Source: Ruminococcus sp. | GTDB lineage: Bacteria > Bacillota > Clostridia > Oscillospirales > Ruminococcaceae | Assembly (NCBI GenBank): GCA_015066785.1 | Contig: SVNT01000002.1 | Span: 248,001-312,000 of the forward strand | Length of the DNA: 64,000 bases | Reading direction: 5' to 3' | In this document: piece by piece, positions 15,349-24,243 of the stretch | Layout of the letters: every line of letters starts with the position of its first letter | Numbering within the stretch: the first letter of the stretch is position 1 | Program-made: the position numbers and the translations under genes | The notes under the pieces: model-generated | What the model saw: only the letters and a program-made list of their open reading frames with translations | The model's database searches: none | Told to the model about the DNA's origin: nothing

Positions 15349-17370
15349 GTGCTGTTTGAGCCTATATCCACACTCAGCGGTGTGGGAAAGAAAAGGACGG
15401 AGCTTTATCACAAGCTCGGAATAACTGACATTATGTCGCTTTTGTATCATCTGCCCCGTGGGTATCTTGATTTCAGCGAAAGCACGGATATATGCAGTCT
15501 TACGACAGACGGAACCGCCGTCATCAGAGCGGTTGTCACGAAGAAACTGCCTGTCTCGTATATACGCAAGGGTATGACCATATACAAAGCGGTGCTGACG
15601 GATTACACCGACGACATCACCGCAGTATTCTATAATAATGTATACGCCTTCAATGCGCTTGAGGTCGGGAAGGCGTACTACCTCTACGGCAAGGTGTCGG
15701 GCAACTTCACACGAAAGGAAATAAACTCCCCCGTTGTGATAACCCCCGATGAAAACCTGATACGCCCGATGTATCATCTTGTCGAGGGGCTGTCGAACAA
15801 GATGCTCCACACCAACATAAAAGAGGCACTAAAAATCCTCGGCGACAGCAACTATGACTTCATGCCGTCGGAGGTGCTTGCGGAGAACAAGCTCTGCACA
15901 CTCTCCTATGCGCTTGAGAATATACATTTCCCGTCGGACAGCACGGCGCTTGAAATCGCAAGGAAAAGACTTGCCTTCGACGAGCTTTTTCTTTTACAGC
16001 TCGGTATGTTGTCCCTCAGGGGAAGAAACCGTGAGCTTACGGGTTGCAGAATGTCCACGGCGGATATTTCCCCCTATTACGACAGCCTGCCGTTCGAGCC
16101 TACGGGCGCACAAAAGCGTGCGATAAGCGAAATCGTTTCGGATATGTGCAGGGAAATCCCGATGAACAGACTTCTTCAGGGAGATGTAGGCTCGGGCAAA
16201 ACCGCAGTGGCGGCAGGGGCGTGCTATTTTGCGTACAGCAACGGCTGTCAGTCCGCACTTATGGCACCGACGGAAATACTCGCAAATCAGCACTACAAAA
16301 CGCTGTCAGATTTTCTCTCCCCTCTCGGAATGAAGATATGCCTGCTGACAGGCTCGCTGACGGCAAAGCAGAAATCCGCCTTAAAGGAAGAAATCGCCGA
16401 CGGAAAATACGATGTCGTTGTCGGTACCCACGCACTGATACAGCAGTCGACGCAGTTCAGGAGGCTGGGGCTTGTCATCACCGACGAACAGCACCGTTTC
16501 GGAGTAAATCAGCGTGCCGACCTTGCGGGGAAGGGCGAAAACCCTCACAAGCTGGTAATGTCTGCAACGCCGATACCGAGAACTCTGGGGCTTATAATAT
16601 ACGGCGACCTTGATATTTCCGTACTTGACGAGCTCCCCGCAGGAAGAAAGCCGATAGAAACCTATGCGATTTCGGGAAAAGGTCTGCGGGAACGGGCGTA
16701 TAAATTCATAAAAAAACAGCTTGACGAAGGGCGGCAGGGATATATCGTCTGCCCGATGATTGAGGAGAACGAAAACGACCTCATTTCCGTCAAGGCGTAT
16801 GCCGACAAGCTGTCAACGGGTGCGTTCAGGGATTATTCCCTGGGTCTTCTTCACGGGAAGATGACTGCCGCCGAAAAGGATACGGTAATGCGGCATTTCA
16901 AGGACGGCGATGTACAGCTTCTCATAGCGACAACAGTTGTCGAAGTCGGCGTCGATGTCCCGAATGCAAATATAATGGTAATCGAAAACTCCGACAGGTT
17001 CGGTCTGTCGCAGCTGCATCAGCTCCGTGGCCGTGTCGGAAGGGGAGAGCATCAGAGCTACTGCATACTCCTCACCGACAACCCCGGCGAAGAATGTCGT
17101 GAGCGACTGAAAATCATGACATACACCAACGACGGCTTTAAAATTTCCGAGGAGGATATGCGCCTGCGTGGCTGCGGGGATTTCTTCGGCAGCAGACAGC
17201 ACGGGCTTCCGCCGTTCAGGATTGCGGTGCCCGACAGCGAAACTCTCGCCCTCACACAGAAGGCGGCACGGGAATTTTTCGGAAAAAGTGATAATCTCAA
17301 GAGTTATAAAGAGCTGAGAAATGCGGTAAACAGGCTGTTTGTAACCGATAAAGAAAATATTTTAAATTAA
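15349..17370 (+). CDS. recG: ATP-dependent DNA helicase RecG
   Basis: The product has 673 residues, the usual length. A GTG start follows GGGAGGTGA. The N-terminal wedge/OB domain is followed by the SF2 helicase core: Walker A QGDVGSGKTAVAAG near residue 280, DEQH box (ITDEQHRFGV), SATPIPRT, and the C-terminal helicase lobe with QLRGRVGRG. RecG remodels stalled replication forks and Holliday junctions. In many Firmicutes recG follows a fatty-acid kinase-like gene; here it stands alone behind its own promoter, divergent from the patatin operon. Confidence 0.97.
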   Translation: MLFEPISTLSGVGKKRTELYHKLGITDIMSLLYHLPRGYLDFSESTDICSLTTDGTAVIRAVVTKKLPVSYIRKGMTIYKAVLTDYTDDITAVFYNNVYAFNALEVGKAYYLYGKVSGNFTRKEINSPVVITPDENLIRPMYHLVEGLSNKMLHTNIKEALKILGDSNYDFMPSEVLAENKLCTLSYALENIHFPSDSTALEIARKRLAFDELFLLQLGMLSLRGRNRELTGCRMSTADISPYYDSLPFEPTGAQKRAISEIVSDMCREIPMNRLLQGDVGSGKTAVAAGACYFAYSNGCQSALMAPTEILANQHYKTLSDFLSPLGMKICLLTGSLTAKQKSALKEEIADGKYDVVVGTHALIQQSTQFRRLGLVITDEQHRFGVNQRADLAGKGENPHKLVMSATPIPRTLGLIIYGDLDISVLDELPAGRKPIETYAISGKGLRERAYKFIKKQLDEGRQGYIVCPMIEENENDLISVKAYADKLSTGAFRDYSLGLLHGKMTAAEKDTVMRHFKDGDVQLLIATTVVEVGVDVPNANIMVIENSDRFGLSQLHQLRGRVGRGEHQSYCILLTDNPGEECRERLKIMTYTNDGFKISEEDMRLRGCGDFFGSRQHGLPPFRIAVPDSETLALTQKAAREFFGKSDNLKSYKELRNAVNRLFVTDKENILN

Positions 17371-17383
17371 TTTCGAAAAACGC

Positions 17384-17410
17384 TAAAGTTTTTAAATCTG
17401 CAAACGATAT
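17384..17410 (+). promoter_or_regulatory. SigD (sigma-28) promoter of flagellin 1
   Basis: TAAA (17384-17387), 15 bases, then AACGATAT (17403-17410). This fits the flagellar consensus TAAA-N15-GCCGATAT at ten of twelve positions. The leader to the ATG is about 140 bases. Confidence 0.8.
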
Positions 17411-17554
17411 ATATAACAGAAGTTCACACAGTGCTTCACCAACAGACAACTCAAACTCGTTGAATTGCGCAATAGACGGGGTAGGGAAGTCAATCTATTC
17501 AAGCACCGGTCAGAAAGATTCTGACCGAGAAAAAATAATACAGGAGGTATTAGT

Positions 17555-18457
17555 ATGATAGTACAACATAACCTTTCCGCAATGAACTCTAACAGATTGC
17601 TCGGCGTTAACAACTCCCAGCTTTCCAAGAACCTCGAAAAGCTTTCTTCAGGTTATGCAATCAACCGTGCAGGCGATAACGCAGCTGGTCTTGCAATTTC
17701 TGAAAAGATGAGAGCTCAGATCGCAGGTCTCGAACAGGCTTCAACAAACGCAGAAGACGGTATCTCAATGGCTCAGACATTTGAAGGTGCTCTCGAAGAA
17801 ACAGACGCTATCCTTCAGAGAATGAAGACTCTTGCAACACAGTCTGCAAACGGTTCTTATGATGATGACGTTGACCGTGCAGCTATCCAGCTCGAATACA
17901 ACCAGCTTGTAGACGAACTCGACCAGATCGCTGACACAGACTTCAACGGTGTTATGATCATCAACAACAAGACAGCAGCTGACGCAGCTACAGCTTCAGG
18001 TGAAGTAACATTTACTTACACAAGTGCAATCAGCCTCCAGGTTGGTGCAAGAACCAAGGACCTTCAGGAATTCGATTTCGAATACACAGCAGGTTCAGGT
18101 ATGGGCGACCTCAAGGCAGACCTCGACTGTACATCATCCGGTCTTAAGGTTGACAGCCTCAGCCTTGCAAACCAGGATAACGCTAACGAAGCTATCGACA
18201 AGATCGGCCACGCAATCAACAAGGTATCTATGGTCCGTGCAACATTCGGAGCTGTTCAGAACAGACTCGAACACAAGATCAAGAACCTCGACGTATCAGC
18301 TGAAAACCTGACAGCAGCTGAATCACGTATCCGTGACACAGACATGGCAGAAGAAATGATGAAGTTCACAAAGAACCAGATCCTCAGCCAGTCGTCACAG
18401 TCAATGCTTGCTCAGGCAAACACATTGCCTCAGGGTGTTCTCTCACTCCTCCAGTAA
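17555..18457 (+). CDS. Flagellin (copy 1)
   Basis: The product has 300 residues and is the major filament subunit. The conserved N-terminal D0/D1 region begins MIVQHNLSAMNSNRLLGVNN and contains LSSGYAINRAGDNAAGLAISEKM. The C-terminal D0 region ends with MLAQANTLPQGVLSLLQ. The variable centre is short, so no large D2/D3 domain is present. Around the TLR5-contact helix the sequence is LQRMKTLATQS, keeping the equivalents of Arg90, Leu94 and Gln97 of Salmonella FliC. AGGAGG precedes the ATG. It is almost identical in DNA to the next gene. No other flagellar genes are nearby. Confidence 0.97.
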   Translation: MIVQHNLSAMNSNRLLGVNNSQLSKNLEKLSSGYAINRAGDNAAGLAISEKMRAQIAGLEQASTNAEDGISMAQTFEGALEETDAILQRMKTLATQSANGSYDDDVDRAAIQLEYNQLVDELDQIADTDFNGVMIINNKTAADAATASGEVTFTYTSAISLQVGARTKDLQEFDFEYTAGSGMGDLKADLDCTSSGLKVDSLSLANQDNANEAIDKIGHAINKVSMVRATFGAVQNRLEHKIKNLDVSAENLTAAESRIRDTDMAEEMMKFTKNQILSQSSQSMLAQANTLPQGVLSLLQ

Positions 18458-18478
18458 GCATAACAGTTACTATCATGA

Positions 18479-18508
18479 AAATGCACGGCGAAAGCCGTGC
18501 ATTTTTTT
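18479..18508 (+). terminator. Terminator of flagellin 1
   Basis: An 11-bp stem AAATGCACGGC/GCCGTGCATTT with a GAAA tetraloop is followed by T. Confidence 0.9.
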
Positions 18509-18544
18509 ATTTCATAAAATTTTTTATTTTTTTCGAAAAAACGC

Positions 18545-18571
18545 TAAAGTTTTTAAATACCTGTACGATAT
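18545..18571 (+). promoter_or_regulatory. SigD (sigma-28) promoter of flagellin 2
   Basis: TAAA (18545-18548), 15 bases, TACGATAT (18564-18571). The surrounding sequence (CGCTAAAGTTTTTAAAT and GATATATATAACAGAAG) repeats the first flagellin promoter almost exactly. Confidence 0.8.
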
Positions 18572-18669
18572 ATATAACAGAAGTTCACAAACGGTACTGA
18601 TAAAACAGTACAAAACCAAAAAAAGGTCGAAAGGACTCGACCTGAACAGATAATACAGGAGGTATTAGT

Positions 18670-19572
18670 ATGATAGTACAGCACAACCTTTCCGCAATGA
18701 ACTCTAACAGATTGCTCGGCGTTAACAACTCCCAGCTTTCCAAGAACCTCGAAAAGCTTTCTTCAGGTTATGCAATCAACCGTGCAGGCGATAACGCAGC
18801 TGGTCTTGCAATTTCTGAAAAGATGAGAGCTCAGATCGCAGGTCTCGAACAGGCTTCAACAAACGCAGAAGACGGTATCTCAATGGCTCAGACATTTGAA
18901 GGTGCTCTCGAAGAAACAGACGCTATCCTTCAGAGAATGAAGACTCTTGCAACACAGTCTGCAAACGGTTCTTATGATGATGACGTTGACCGTGCAGCTA
19001 TCCAGCTCGAATACAACCAGCTTGTAGACGAACTCGACCAGATCGCTGACACAGACTTCAACGGTGTTATGATCATCAACAACAAGACAGCAGCTGACGC
19101 AGCTACAGCTTCAGGTGAAGTAACATTTACTTACACAAGTGCAATCAGCCTCCAGGTTGGTGCAAGAACCAAGGACCTTCAGGAATTCGATTTCGAATAC
19201 ACAGCAGGTTCAGGTATGGGCGACCTCAAGGCAGACCTCGACTGTACATCATCCGGTCTTAAGGTTGACAGCCTCAGCCTTGCAAACCAGGATAACGCTA
19301 ACGAAGCTATCGACAAGATCGGCCACGCAATCAACAAGGTATCTATGGTCCGTGCAACATTCGGAGCTGTTCAGAACAGACTCGAACACAAGATCAAGAA
19401 CCTCGACGTATCAGCTGAAAACCTGACAGCAGCTGAATCACGTATCCGTGACACAGACATGGCAGAAGAAATGATGAAGTTCACAAAGAACCAGATCCTC
19501 AGCCAGTCGTCACAGTCAATGCTTGCTCAGGCAAACACATTGCCTCAGGGTGTTCTCTCACTCCTCCAGTAA
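18670..19572 (+). CDS. Flagellin (copy 2)
   Basis: The product has 300 residues with the same amino-acid sequence as copy 1. In the DNA I see only two differences, both silent and both next to the start (CAA/CAG at codon 4 and CAT/CAC at codon 5). The identity continues past the stop codon for about 20 bases. Both genes have separate SigD promoters and terminators, so dosage rather than variation is the likely gain. The perfect identity points to recent duplication or ongoing gene conversion. Confidence 0.97.
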   Translation: MIVQHNLSAMNSNRLLGVNNSQLSKNLEKLSSGYAINRAGDNAAGLAISEKMRAQIAGLEQASTNAEDGISMAQTFEGALEETDAILQRMKTLATQSANGSYDDDVDRAAIQLEYNQLVDELDQIADTDFNGVMIINNKTAADAATASGEVTFTYTSAISLQVGARTKDLQEFDFEYTAGSGMGDLKADLDCTSSGLKVDSLSLANQDNANEAIDKIGHAINKVSMVRATFGAVQNRLEHKIKNLDVSAENLTAAESRIRDTDMAEEMMKFTKNQILSQSSQSMLAQANTLPQGVLSLLQ

Positions 19573-19593
19573 GCATAACAGTTACTATCATAA

Positions 19594-19626
19594 AAAAACC
19601 GCACAACGAAATGTTGTGCGGTTTTT
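19594..19626. terminator. Bidirectional terminator between flagellin 2 and rnpB
   Basis: A 14-bp stem AAAAACCGCACAAC/GTTGTGCGGTTTTT gives U runs on both strands. It ends flagellin 2 on the plus strand and RNase P RNA on the minus strand. Confidence 0.9.
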
Positions 19627-19637
19627 CTTTTTTGGTA

Positions 19638-19974
19638 CGAGTGTGCCGATAAGCCGGGTTCTGTCGTGTGCGATAATCTATCTGGTCCCTGCGTCGCCGC
19701 AGGGCTCAAGCCGCCATTCCGCAATGCGCCCATCGAGCAGATGTTGACGCATTACACCAACAGGCGTTGCATCGGATAGGGTTTACATGGCAGCAATATC
19801 TCTATTGCCCCGGTGAGCTCTTACCTCGCCTTTCCATCCTTACCCGAAAAAATCGGGCGGTATATTTCTGTTGCACTAGCCCTGAGGTCGCCCTCGGCAG
19901 CCGTTAGCTGCTATCCTGCTCTGTGATGCCCGGACTTTCCTAATGCCGTAGGCACTCTATCGCATAGCACACTC
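19638..19974 (-). ncRNA. rnpB: RNase P RNA
   Basis: Read on the minus strand, the RNA starts GAGTGTGCTATGCG and has the conserved core GAAAGTCCGGGC near the 5' end, AGGGTAAGG-like and GGTAAGAGCTCACCG segments in the middle, and ACAGAACCCGGCTTATCGG near the 3' end. It closes with the pairing GAGTGTGC/GCACACTC. The length of 337 nt and the layout fit the bacterial ribozyme that trims the 5' ends of tRNA precursors. It begins two bases after the stop codon of the upstream gene, so it is either processed from that mRNA or has a promoter inside that gene. Confidence 0.95.
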
Positions 19975-19976
19975 GG

Positions 19977-20816
19977 TTATTTTACTTGTCTGATGTCTGA
20001 GCCGTCGGGATTCATCGAGGTCAGATGCCACTTGTCGTCCTCACACCATTTAAGGTACCATATACGTCCCGCAGCAATGTTTATGCAGGAGCAGAGGCCT
20101 TCGTTGAGGGTCTTTTTCTCTTTTCCGTCGAGGGTGATACTGCATATATTTCCGCCTGTCGAATCGTTGCGGTAGTATATCCTGTCGCCGTCGAGGTTGA
20201 TATGCTTGCAGACATCTCCGCAGATGAACTGCTTGTTTGTTCCGTCGGAGTTTATACTGCATATCTTGTAGTTGTCGTTTACGCTTGCGTAATAAATCAC
20301 GTCGCCCGAAATATTCAGCCACTTTGCGCTGTCGTCGGTGAGCTTTTTAATCTGTCCGCCGTTGAGGTTCATCGAGTAGATGCAGAAGTCGTCATTTGCG
20401 TTGGTGAAATAAATCATATCGTCGGATACTGTCACGAAGAATGACGGGCAGCTGTTGAGCTGCTCAGGCTCTCCCCCGTACATATTCATGCGGAAGACCG
20501 AACGGCCTGTATGCCCGAGGGCGCAGTAGATACTTCCGTCTACAAAGTTCGGGAAATAACAGTCACTGCTTGTTATTCTCTCGAAATCGGTTCCGTCAGG
20601 CTTGATTTTGCAGAGCTTGTACCCATCGGCAGCGTCAACGAAATAGATTTCGTCGTCGACTGCGTTTATAGCCTGAACCTTTCCTTCAAAGATAACTTTG
20701 TTGTCGGTCATATCCGCATTGCACACATTGAGGTTCATCTCATCGGGTGCAGTGTAATATATATTATCGTTGTATTCACATATAAGACCGAAGTTTGAAG
20801 CGTTTCCGATTGACAT
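19977..20816 (-). CDS. Beta-propeller protein of the DUF5050/TolB-like type
   Basis: The product has 279 residues. I prefer the ATG at 20816, which has GGGACGG eight bases upstream, over a GTG three codons earlier. The protein is made of about six repeats of the form IYYxxxxDxYKICSINSDGTNxKxL, the signature of DUF5050 (TolB-like) propeller blades. I see no signal peptide, which is unusual because many DUF5050 proteins are exported. No enzyme motif is present; a binding or scaffold role is likely. RNase P RNA follows directly. Confidence 0.8.
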   Translation of the reverse strand: MSIGNASNFGLICEYNDNIYYTAPDEMNLNVCNADMTDNKVIFEGKVQAINAVDDEIYFVDAADGYKLCKIKPDGTDFERITSSDCYFPNFVDGSIYCALGHTGRSVFRMNMYGGEPEQLNSCPSFFVTVSDDMIYFTNANDDFCIYSMNLNGGQIKKLTDDSAKWLNISGDVIYYASVNDNYKICSINSDGTNKQFICGDVCKHINLDGDRIYYRNDSTGGNICSITLDGKEKKTLNEGLCSCINIAAGRIWYLKWCEDDKWHLTSMNPDGSDIRQVK

Positions 20817-20864
20817 AAAAAGCACCGTCCCATAGATACATTAATTATAATAGATATTATATCA

Positions 20865-21704
20865 TCATTGCCATCGGATTTCAAGATATGTTTTGCTTTT
20901 TTCGTCAACTTCACGGTATCGTGTCGCCTCGGCAAAGCTCTTCGGGAGTCTGTATTCGTCCTCAAATTCGGTGAGGTGTTTCCAGTAGCGTTTGGGCATA
21001 TGCGTCATACGGCACTTCGGGTTGTAGCGTTCCTTTATTGCGACGGTGTTGTAGAAAGCCTTCCACATACGGCGGTATTCGGTTTCGGTTTCGTCGGGCG
21101 GAGGCGGCGCAAAATCCTCAACGGGAATAATCTCACGCCTGCCACATGAATAAACAAGGGCGTAGCCGTGCGTTTTGTCGAAGATGAAAAAGCTCTCGTT
21201 CTTCAGTCTGTCGCAGTAGTGCGAGGCAATGTAGGGGAGCACGAAATTCTCGGGCTCAATGACGGAAACGAGAACGCCGTTATGCTCTGAAAAGCGCAGG
21301 AATTCACGGAAGAAATTCGACTCGTTCGAGTGATTTCTGACAACCCTGAACATTTCGTTCACGGTGTCGTCGGCGAGCATTGTGTGGACTTTCTTACCGT
21401 GATACAGTGCCTTGCTGATGTATTTTAAAATCAGTATCTCACGCCCCTCACGGCAGGAGAGCCAGCACCGTCTTATCCCGTTTACCTCGTCGGGATGTAC
21501 TTTTTCACGCAGAGATTTTTTTACACGCTCCGCCTTTTCGTTGTCGGTCAGGATTTCTCTCGTTTCGCTGAAGGAGAGCTGTTCCTCCTCGGCGCAGGTG
21601 ATGTCGTCGGGGAATTCCTTGCGTTCAAACGCCGTGAATATACAGGTGAGAAGCCCCTCAAAACTGCCGTCGTAGCGATAGATTACATTTGTCCCGTCAG
21701 ACAT
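20865..21704 (-). CDS. DUF4130 protein, partner of radical-SAM DNA repair protein (TIGR03915-like)
   Basis: The product has 279 residues, with GGAGGAT before the start, which overlaps the end of the upstream gene by 22 bases. The N-terminus (IYRYDGSFEGLLTCIFTAFE) and the C-terminal part (YNPKCRMTHMPKRYWKHLTEF) match what I know of the DUF4130 family, described as a probable DNA-metabolism protein always paired with a SplB-like radical-SAM protein. The pair is proposed to act in DNA repair; the lesion is unknown. Translational coupling and the shared SOS promoter support joint function. Confidence 0.85.
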   Translation of the reverse strand: MSDGTNVIYRYDGSFEGLLTCIFTAFERKEFPDDITCAEEEQLSFSETREILTDNEKAERVKKSLREKVHPDEVNGIRRCWLSCREGREILILKYISKALYHGKKVHTMLADDTVNEMFRVVRNHSNESNFFREFLRFSEHNGVLVSVIEPENFVLPYIASHYCDRLKNESFFIFDKTHGYALVYSCGRREIIPVEDFAPPPPDETETEYRRMWKAFYNTVAIKERYNPKCRMTHMPKRYWKHLTEFEDEYRLPKSFAEATRYREVDEKSKTYLEIRWQ

Positions 21705-23005
21705 TTCTGCATATCCTCCAATGTTGGCTGTTGGTCGAAGAATGATAACTGCTCAGGCTCGTCGTTGAAGTAAACGCCCTCCGCCGAGAGCTGTTTTACC
21801 GTGCTGTCCGACATAAGATGCGTGGCAATCGTGTTTTCGTTCACGATAAGACCGTCGGGGCGTCTGCCGTTGCAGAGAAGAAAATACTGCGCCCTTTTGA
21901 GTACCACGCCCAGCTTTTTCAGTGCGGCAAAGTCGAGGGTGCAGTTCCGCCGTGCCGCAACAATACGCCCTGCGGATTTCACGCCGATACCGGGTACACG
22001 CAGGAGCATTTCGTACGGCGCACGGTTGACCTCAAGCGGAAAATGCTCGGGGTGCTGTACCGCCCAGTTGCTTTTCGGGTCGAGGAGAGGGTTGAACTGT
22101 TGGTGCTTTTCGTCGAGCAGTTCTTCCGCCCTGAAACCGTAAAACCGCAGAAGCCAGTCCGCCTGATAAAGCCGGTGCTCCCGCAGTAAAGGTGGCTTTG
22201 TGTCCTTCGACGGCAGAAGCTTTTCGTCCCCCACGGGAATATACGCCGAATAGAATACACGCTTGAGGCTGAATTTGTTGTATAGTGCCTCCGACAAGCG
22301 AAGTATCTGGAAGTCCGTGTCGGGCGTCGCCCCGATTATCATCTGTGTACTCTGTCCTGCGGGTGCGAATTTCGGCGCAGTTTTATATCTTACAAGCTCT
22401 GTTGAATTTTCACGGATTTTCGTCTGTATCTGGTGCATCGGCAGGAGTATCGAGCGTTTTGATTTGTCGGGGGCGAGTTTTTGCAGGCTCTGCTCCGACG
22501 GGAGTTCGATATTGACGCTCATCCTGTCGGCAAGCGTACCGAGGCGTGACAGAAGCTCAGGGTCGGCACCGGGAATTGCTTTTGCGTGGATATAGCCGTT
22601 GAATTTGTACTCGTGTCGGATAATCGACAGTGTTTCTATCATCTGCTCGCAGGTGTAGTCGGGATTTTTTATTATCCCCGAGCTTAAAAACAACCCCTCT
22701 ATATAATTGCGCTTGTAGAAGTTTATCACGATTTCGGCAAGCTCACGGGGCTCAAATCTTGCACGGGGGACATCGTTGCTTTTTCTGTTTATGCAGTATT
22801 TGCAGTCGTATATGCAGTAGTTTGTCATCAGCACCTTGAGAAGAGAAATGCATCTTCCGTCGGCGGCAAAGCTGTGGCATATTCCGCAGGAGGCGGAGTT
22901 GCCCAGACCGTCTCCCGTATTTTTGCGGTCAACACCGCTGGAGGTACAGGCGGCGTCATATTTCGCCGAGTCACCGAGTATCTGTAATTTTTCAAAAGTT
23001 TCCAT
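21683..23005 (-). CDS. Radical-SAM putative DNA modification/repair protein (TIGR03916-like)
   Basis: The product has 440 residues. The iron-sulphur cluster motif C-x3-C-x2-C is visible in NYCIYDCKYCINR, followed by the radical-SAM barrel. Near residue 320 there is a helix-hairpin-helix DNA-binding motif (LLRVPGIGVKSAGRIVAAR). An additional cysteine motif near the N-terminus (CGICHSF) may bind a second cluster or metal. The combination suggests SAM-radical chemistry on DNA, distantly like spore photoproduct lyase. The promoter contains two SOS boxes, so induction by DNA damage is expected. It leads a two-gene operon with the DUF4130 gene. Confidence 0.9.
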   Translation of the reverse strand: METFEKLQILGDSAKYDAACTSSGVDRKNTGDGLGNSASCGICHSFAADGRCISLLKVLMTNYCIYDCKYCINRKSNDVPRARFEPRELAEIVINFYKRNYIEGLFLSSGIIKNPDYTCEQMIETLSIIRHEYKFNGYIHAKAIPGADPELLSRLGTLADRMSVNIELPSEQSLQKLAPDKSKRSILLPMHQIQTKIRENSTELVRYKTAPKFAPAGQSTQMIIGATPDTDFQILRLSEALYNKFSLKRVFYSAYIPVGDEKLLPSKDTKPPLLREHRLYQADWLLRFYGFRAEELLDEKHQQFNPLLDPKSNWAVQHPEHFPLEVNRAPYEMLLRVPGIGVKSAGRIVAARRNCTLDFAALKKLGVVLKRAQYFLLCNGRRPDGLIVNENTIATHLMSDSTVKQLSAEGVYFNDEPEQLSFFDQQPTLEDMQKCLTGQM

Positions 23006-23022
23006 ATCATACCCTCAGAAAT

Positions 23023-23076
23023 CGAACAAATGTTCTTGTTTATTACAATTATATCGAACATTTGTTCTGCTGTCAA
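23023..23076 (-). promoter_or_regulatory. SOS-controlled promoter with two LexA boxes
   Basis: On the minus strand TTGACA (23071-23076) and TATAAT (23048-23053) are 17 bases apart, a perfect sigma-A promoter. One LexA/DinR box of the CGAAC-N4-GTTC type lies in the spacer (23055-23068), and a second lies between the promoter and the gene (23023-23036). LexA bound here would block polymerase until DNA damage. Confidence 0.85.
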
Positions 23077-23141
23077 GGGTAAAAATATTACAGATAGCTG
23101 CAATTTTATATACTATCTGTAATATTTATGGAGTATTATAC

Positions 23142-24119
23142 TTAATGTGCGTCGTTTTTGAGGAATTCCTCGGTCAGCCGTCTGAGGTCGTCGAAGGTCG
23201 ACAGTGTGCCGCAGCGGTTACGGAACGATGCGGCGTTCGGCAGGCCTTTCATATACCATGCGGCGTGTTTTCTTGCCTCGGGAATTCCACGCTTTTCGCC
23301 CTTGTGTTCAACTATCACCGACACATGACGCAGGAGGACTTCCATCTTTTCTTCCGTTGTCGGCTCAGGCGGAATTGTCCCGTCGGTGAGGTACTGCTTT
23401 ATCTGTGAGAATATCCACGGATTGCCGTAACTTCCCCGCCCAAGCATGACAAGGTCACAGCCTGTACACTCGTACATACGCTTGCAGTCCTCTGCAGAAA
23501 AGACATCGCCGTTTCCGATAACTGTAATATTTACAGCGTTTTTTACTTTGCGTATAATTTCCCAGTCGGCTTTTCCGCTGTACATCTGGGTTTTTGTCCG
23601 TGCGTGAACAGCAACCGCCGCCGCCCCTGCCTGCTCGGCAATCTGTGCCATTTCGACGGCGTTGATATGCTCGTCGTCCCAGCCCGAGCGGATTTTCACC
23701 GTCACGGGACAGCTTGCCGCCGATACGGTAGCCTCGATTATCCGTCCTGCGAGGTCGGGATTTTTCATCAGCGCGGAGCCGCTTCCGTTACCTGCGACCT
23801 TCGGCACGGGGCAACCCATATTTATATCTATGATACTAGGAGTATATTTCGATATTGTATCAACTCCTAGTTTAAAGAACTCGGGGTCATCTCCGAAAAG
23901 CTGTATAGCCATCGGGCGTTCAGCTTCGGTGATTTCGCACAGCTCGTCGGTCTTTCGGTCGGAGTAGTAAAGTCCCTTCACCGACGCCATTTCGCTCACG
24001 ACATAAGACGCCCCGAACTCACGGCAGAGTGTACGGTACGCCCTGTCAGCCACCGACGCCATAGGCGCCAGTGCGGCGGTTTTTTCTATTTCGATATTGC
24101 CGATTTTTATTTTATCCAT
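23142..24119 (-). CDS. dusB: tRNA-dihydrouridine synthase (DusB type)
   Basis: The product has 325 residues and an FMN-dependent TIM barrel that reduces uridine to dihydrouridine in tRNA. Visible motifs are LAPMASVADRAYR at the flavin site, INMGCPVPKVAGNGSGSALM with the catalytic Cys, VKIRSGWD, VAVHARTKTQMYSGKADW and GNGDVFSAED. The ribosome site GGAGAAGG precedes the ATG. It is monocistronic, divergent from polA. Confidence 0.95.
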   Translation of the reverse strand: MDKIKIGNIEIEKTAALAPMASVADRAYRTLCREFGASYVVSEMASVKGLYYSDRKTDELCEITEAERPMAIQLFGDDPEFFKLGVDTISKYTPSIIDINMGCPVPKVAGNGSGSALMKNPDLAGRIIEATVSAASCPVTVKIRSGWDDEHINAVEMAQIAEQAGAAAVAVHARTKTQMYSGKADWEIIRKVKNAVNITVIGNGDVFSAEDCKRMYECTGCDLVMLGRGSYGNPWIFSQIKQYLTDGTIPPEPTTEEKMEVLLRHVSVIVEHKGEKRGIPEARKHAAWYMKGLPNAASFRNRCGTLSTFDDLRRLTEEFLKNDAH

Positions 24120-24199
24120 AGCCTTCTCCGTTTCAGAATTGTCCTGTTGATTATTTTAACATATTTTTGTTCAAAAGCATAGCGGTTTATAAAAAATTG

Positions 24200-24208
24200 T
24201 GGTATAAT
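24200..24208 (+). promoter_or_regulatory. Extended -10 promoter of polA
   Basis: TGGTATAAT (24200-24208) is an extended -10 box; no good -35 is seen. The gene starts 36 bases downstream. Confidence 0.5.
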
Positions 24209-24243
24209 TATGTTATCTGTAATTATTTATCGGAGGTGTGGGA

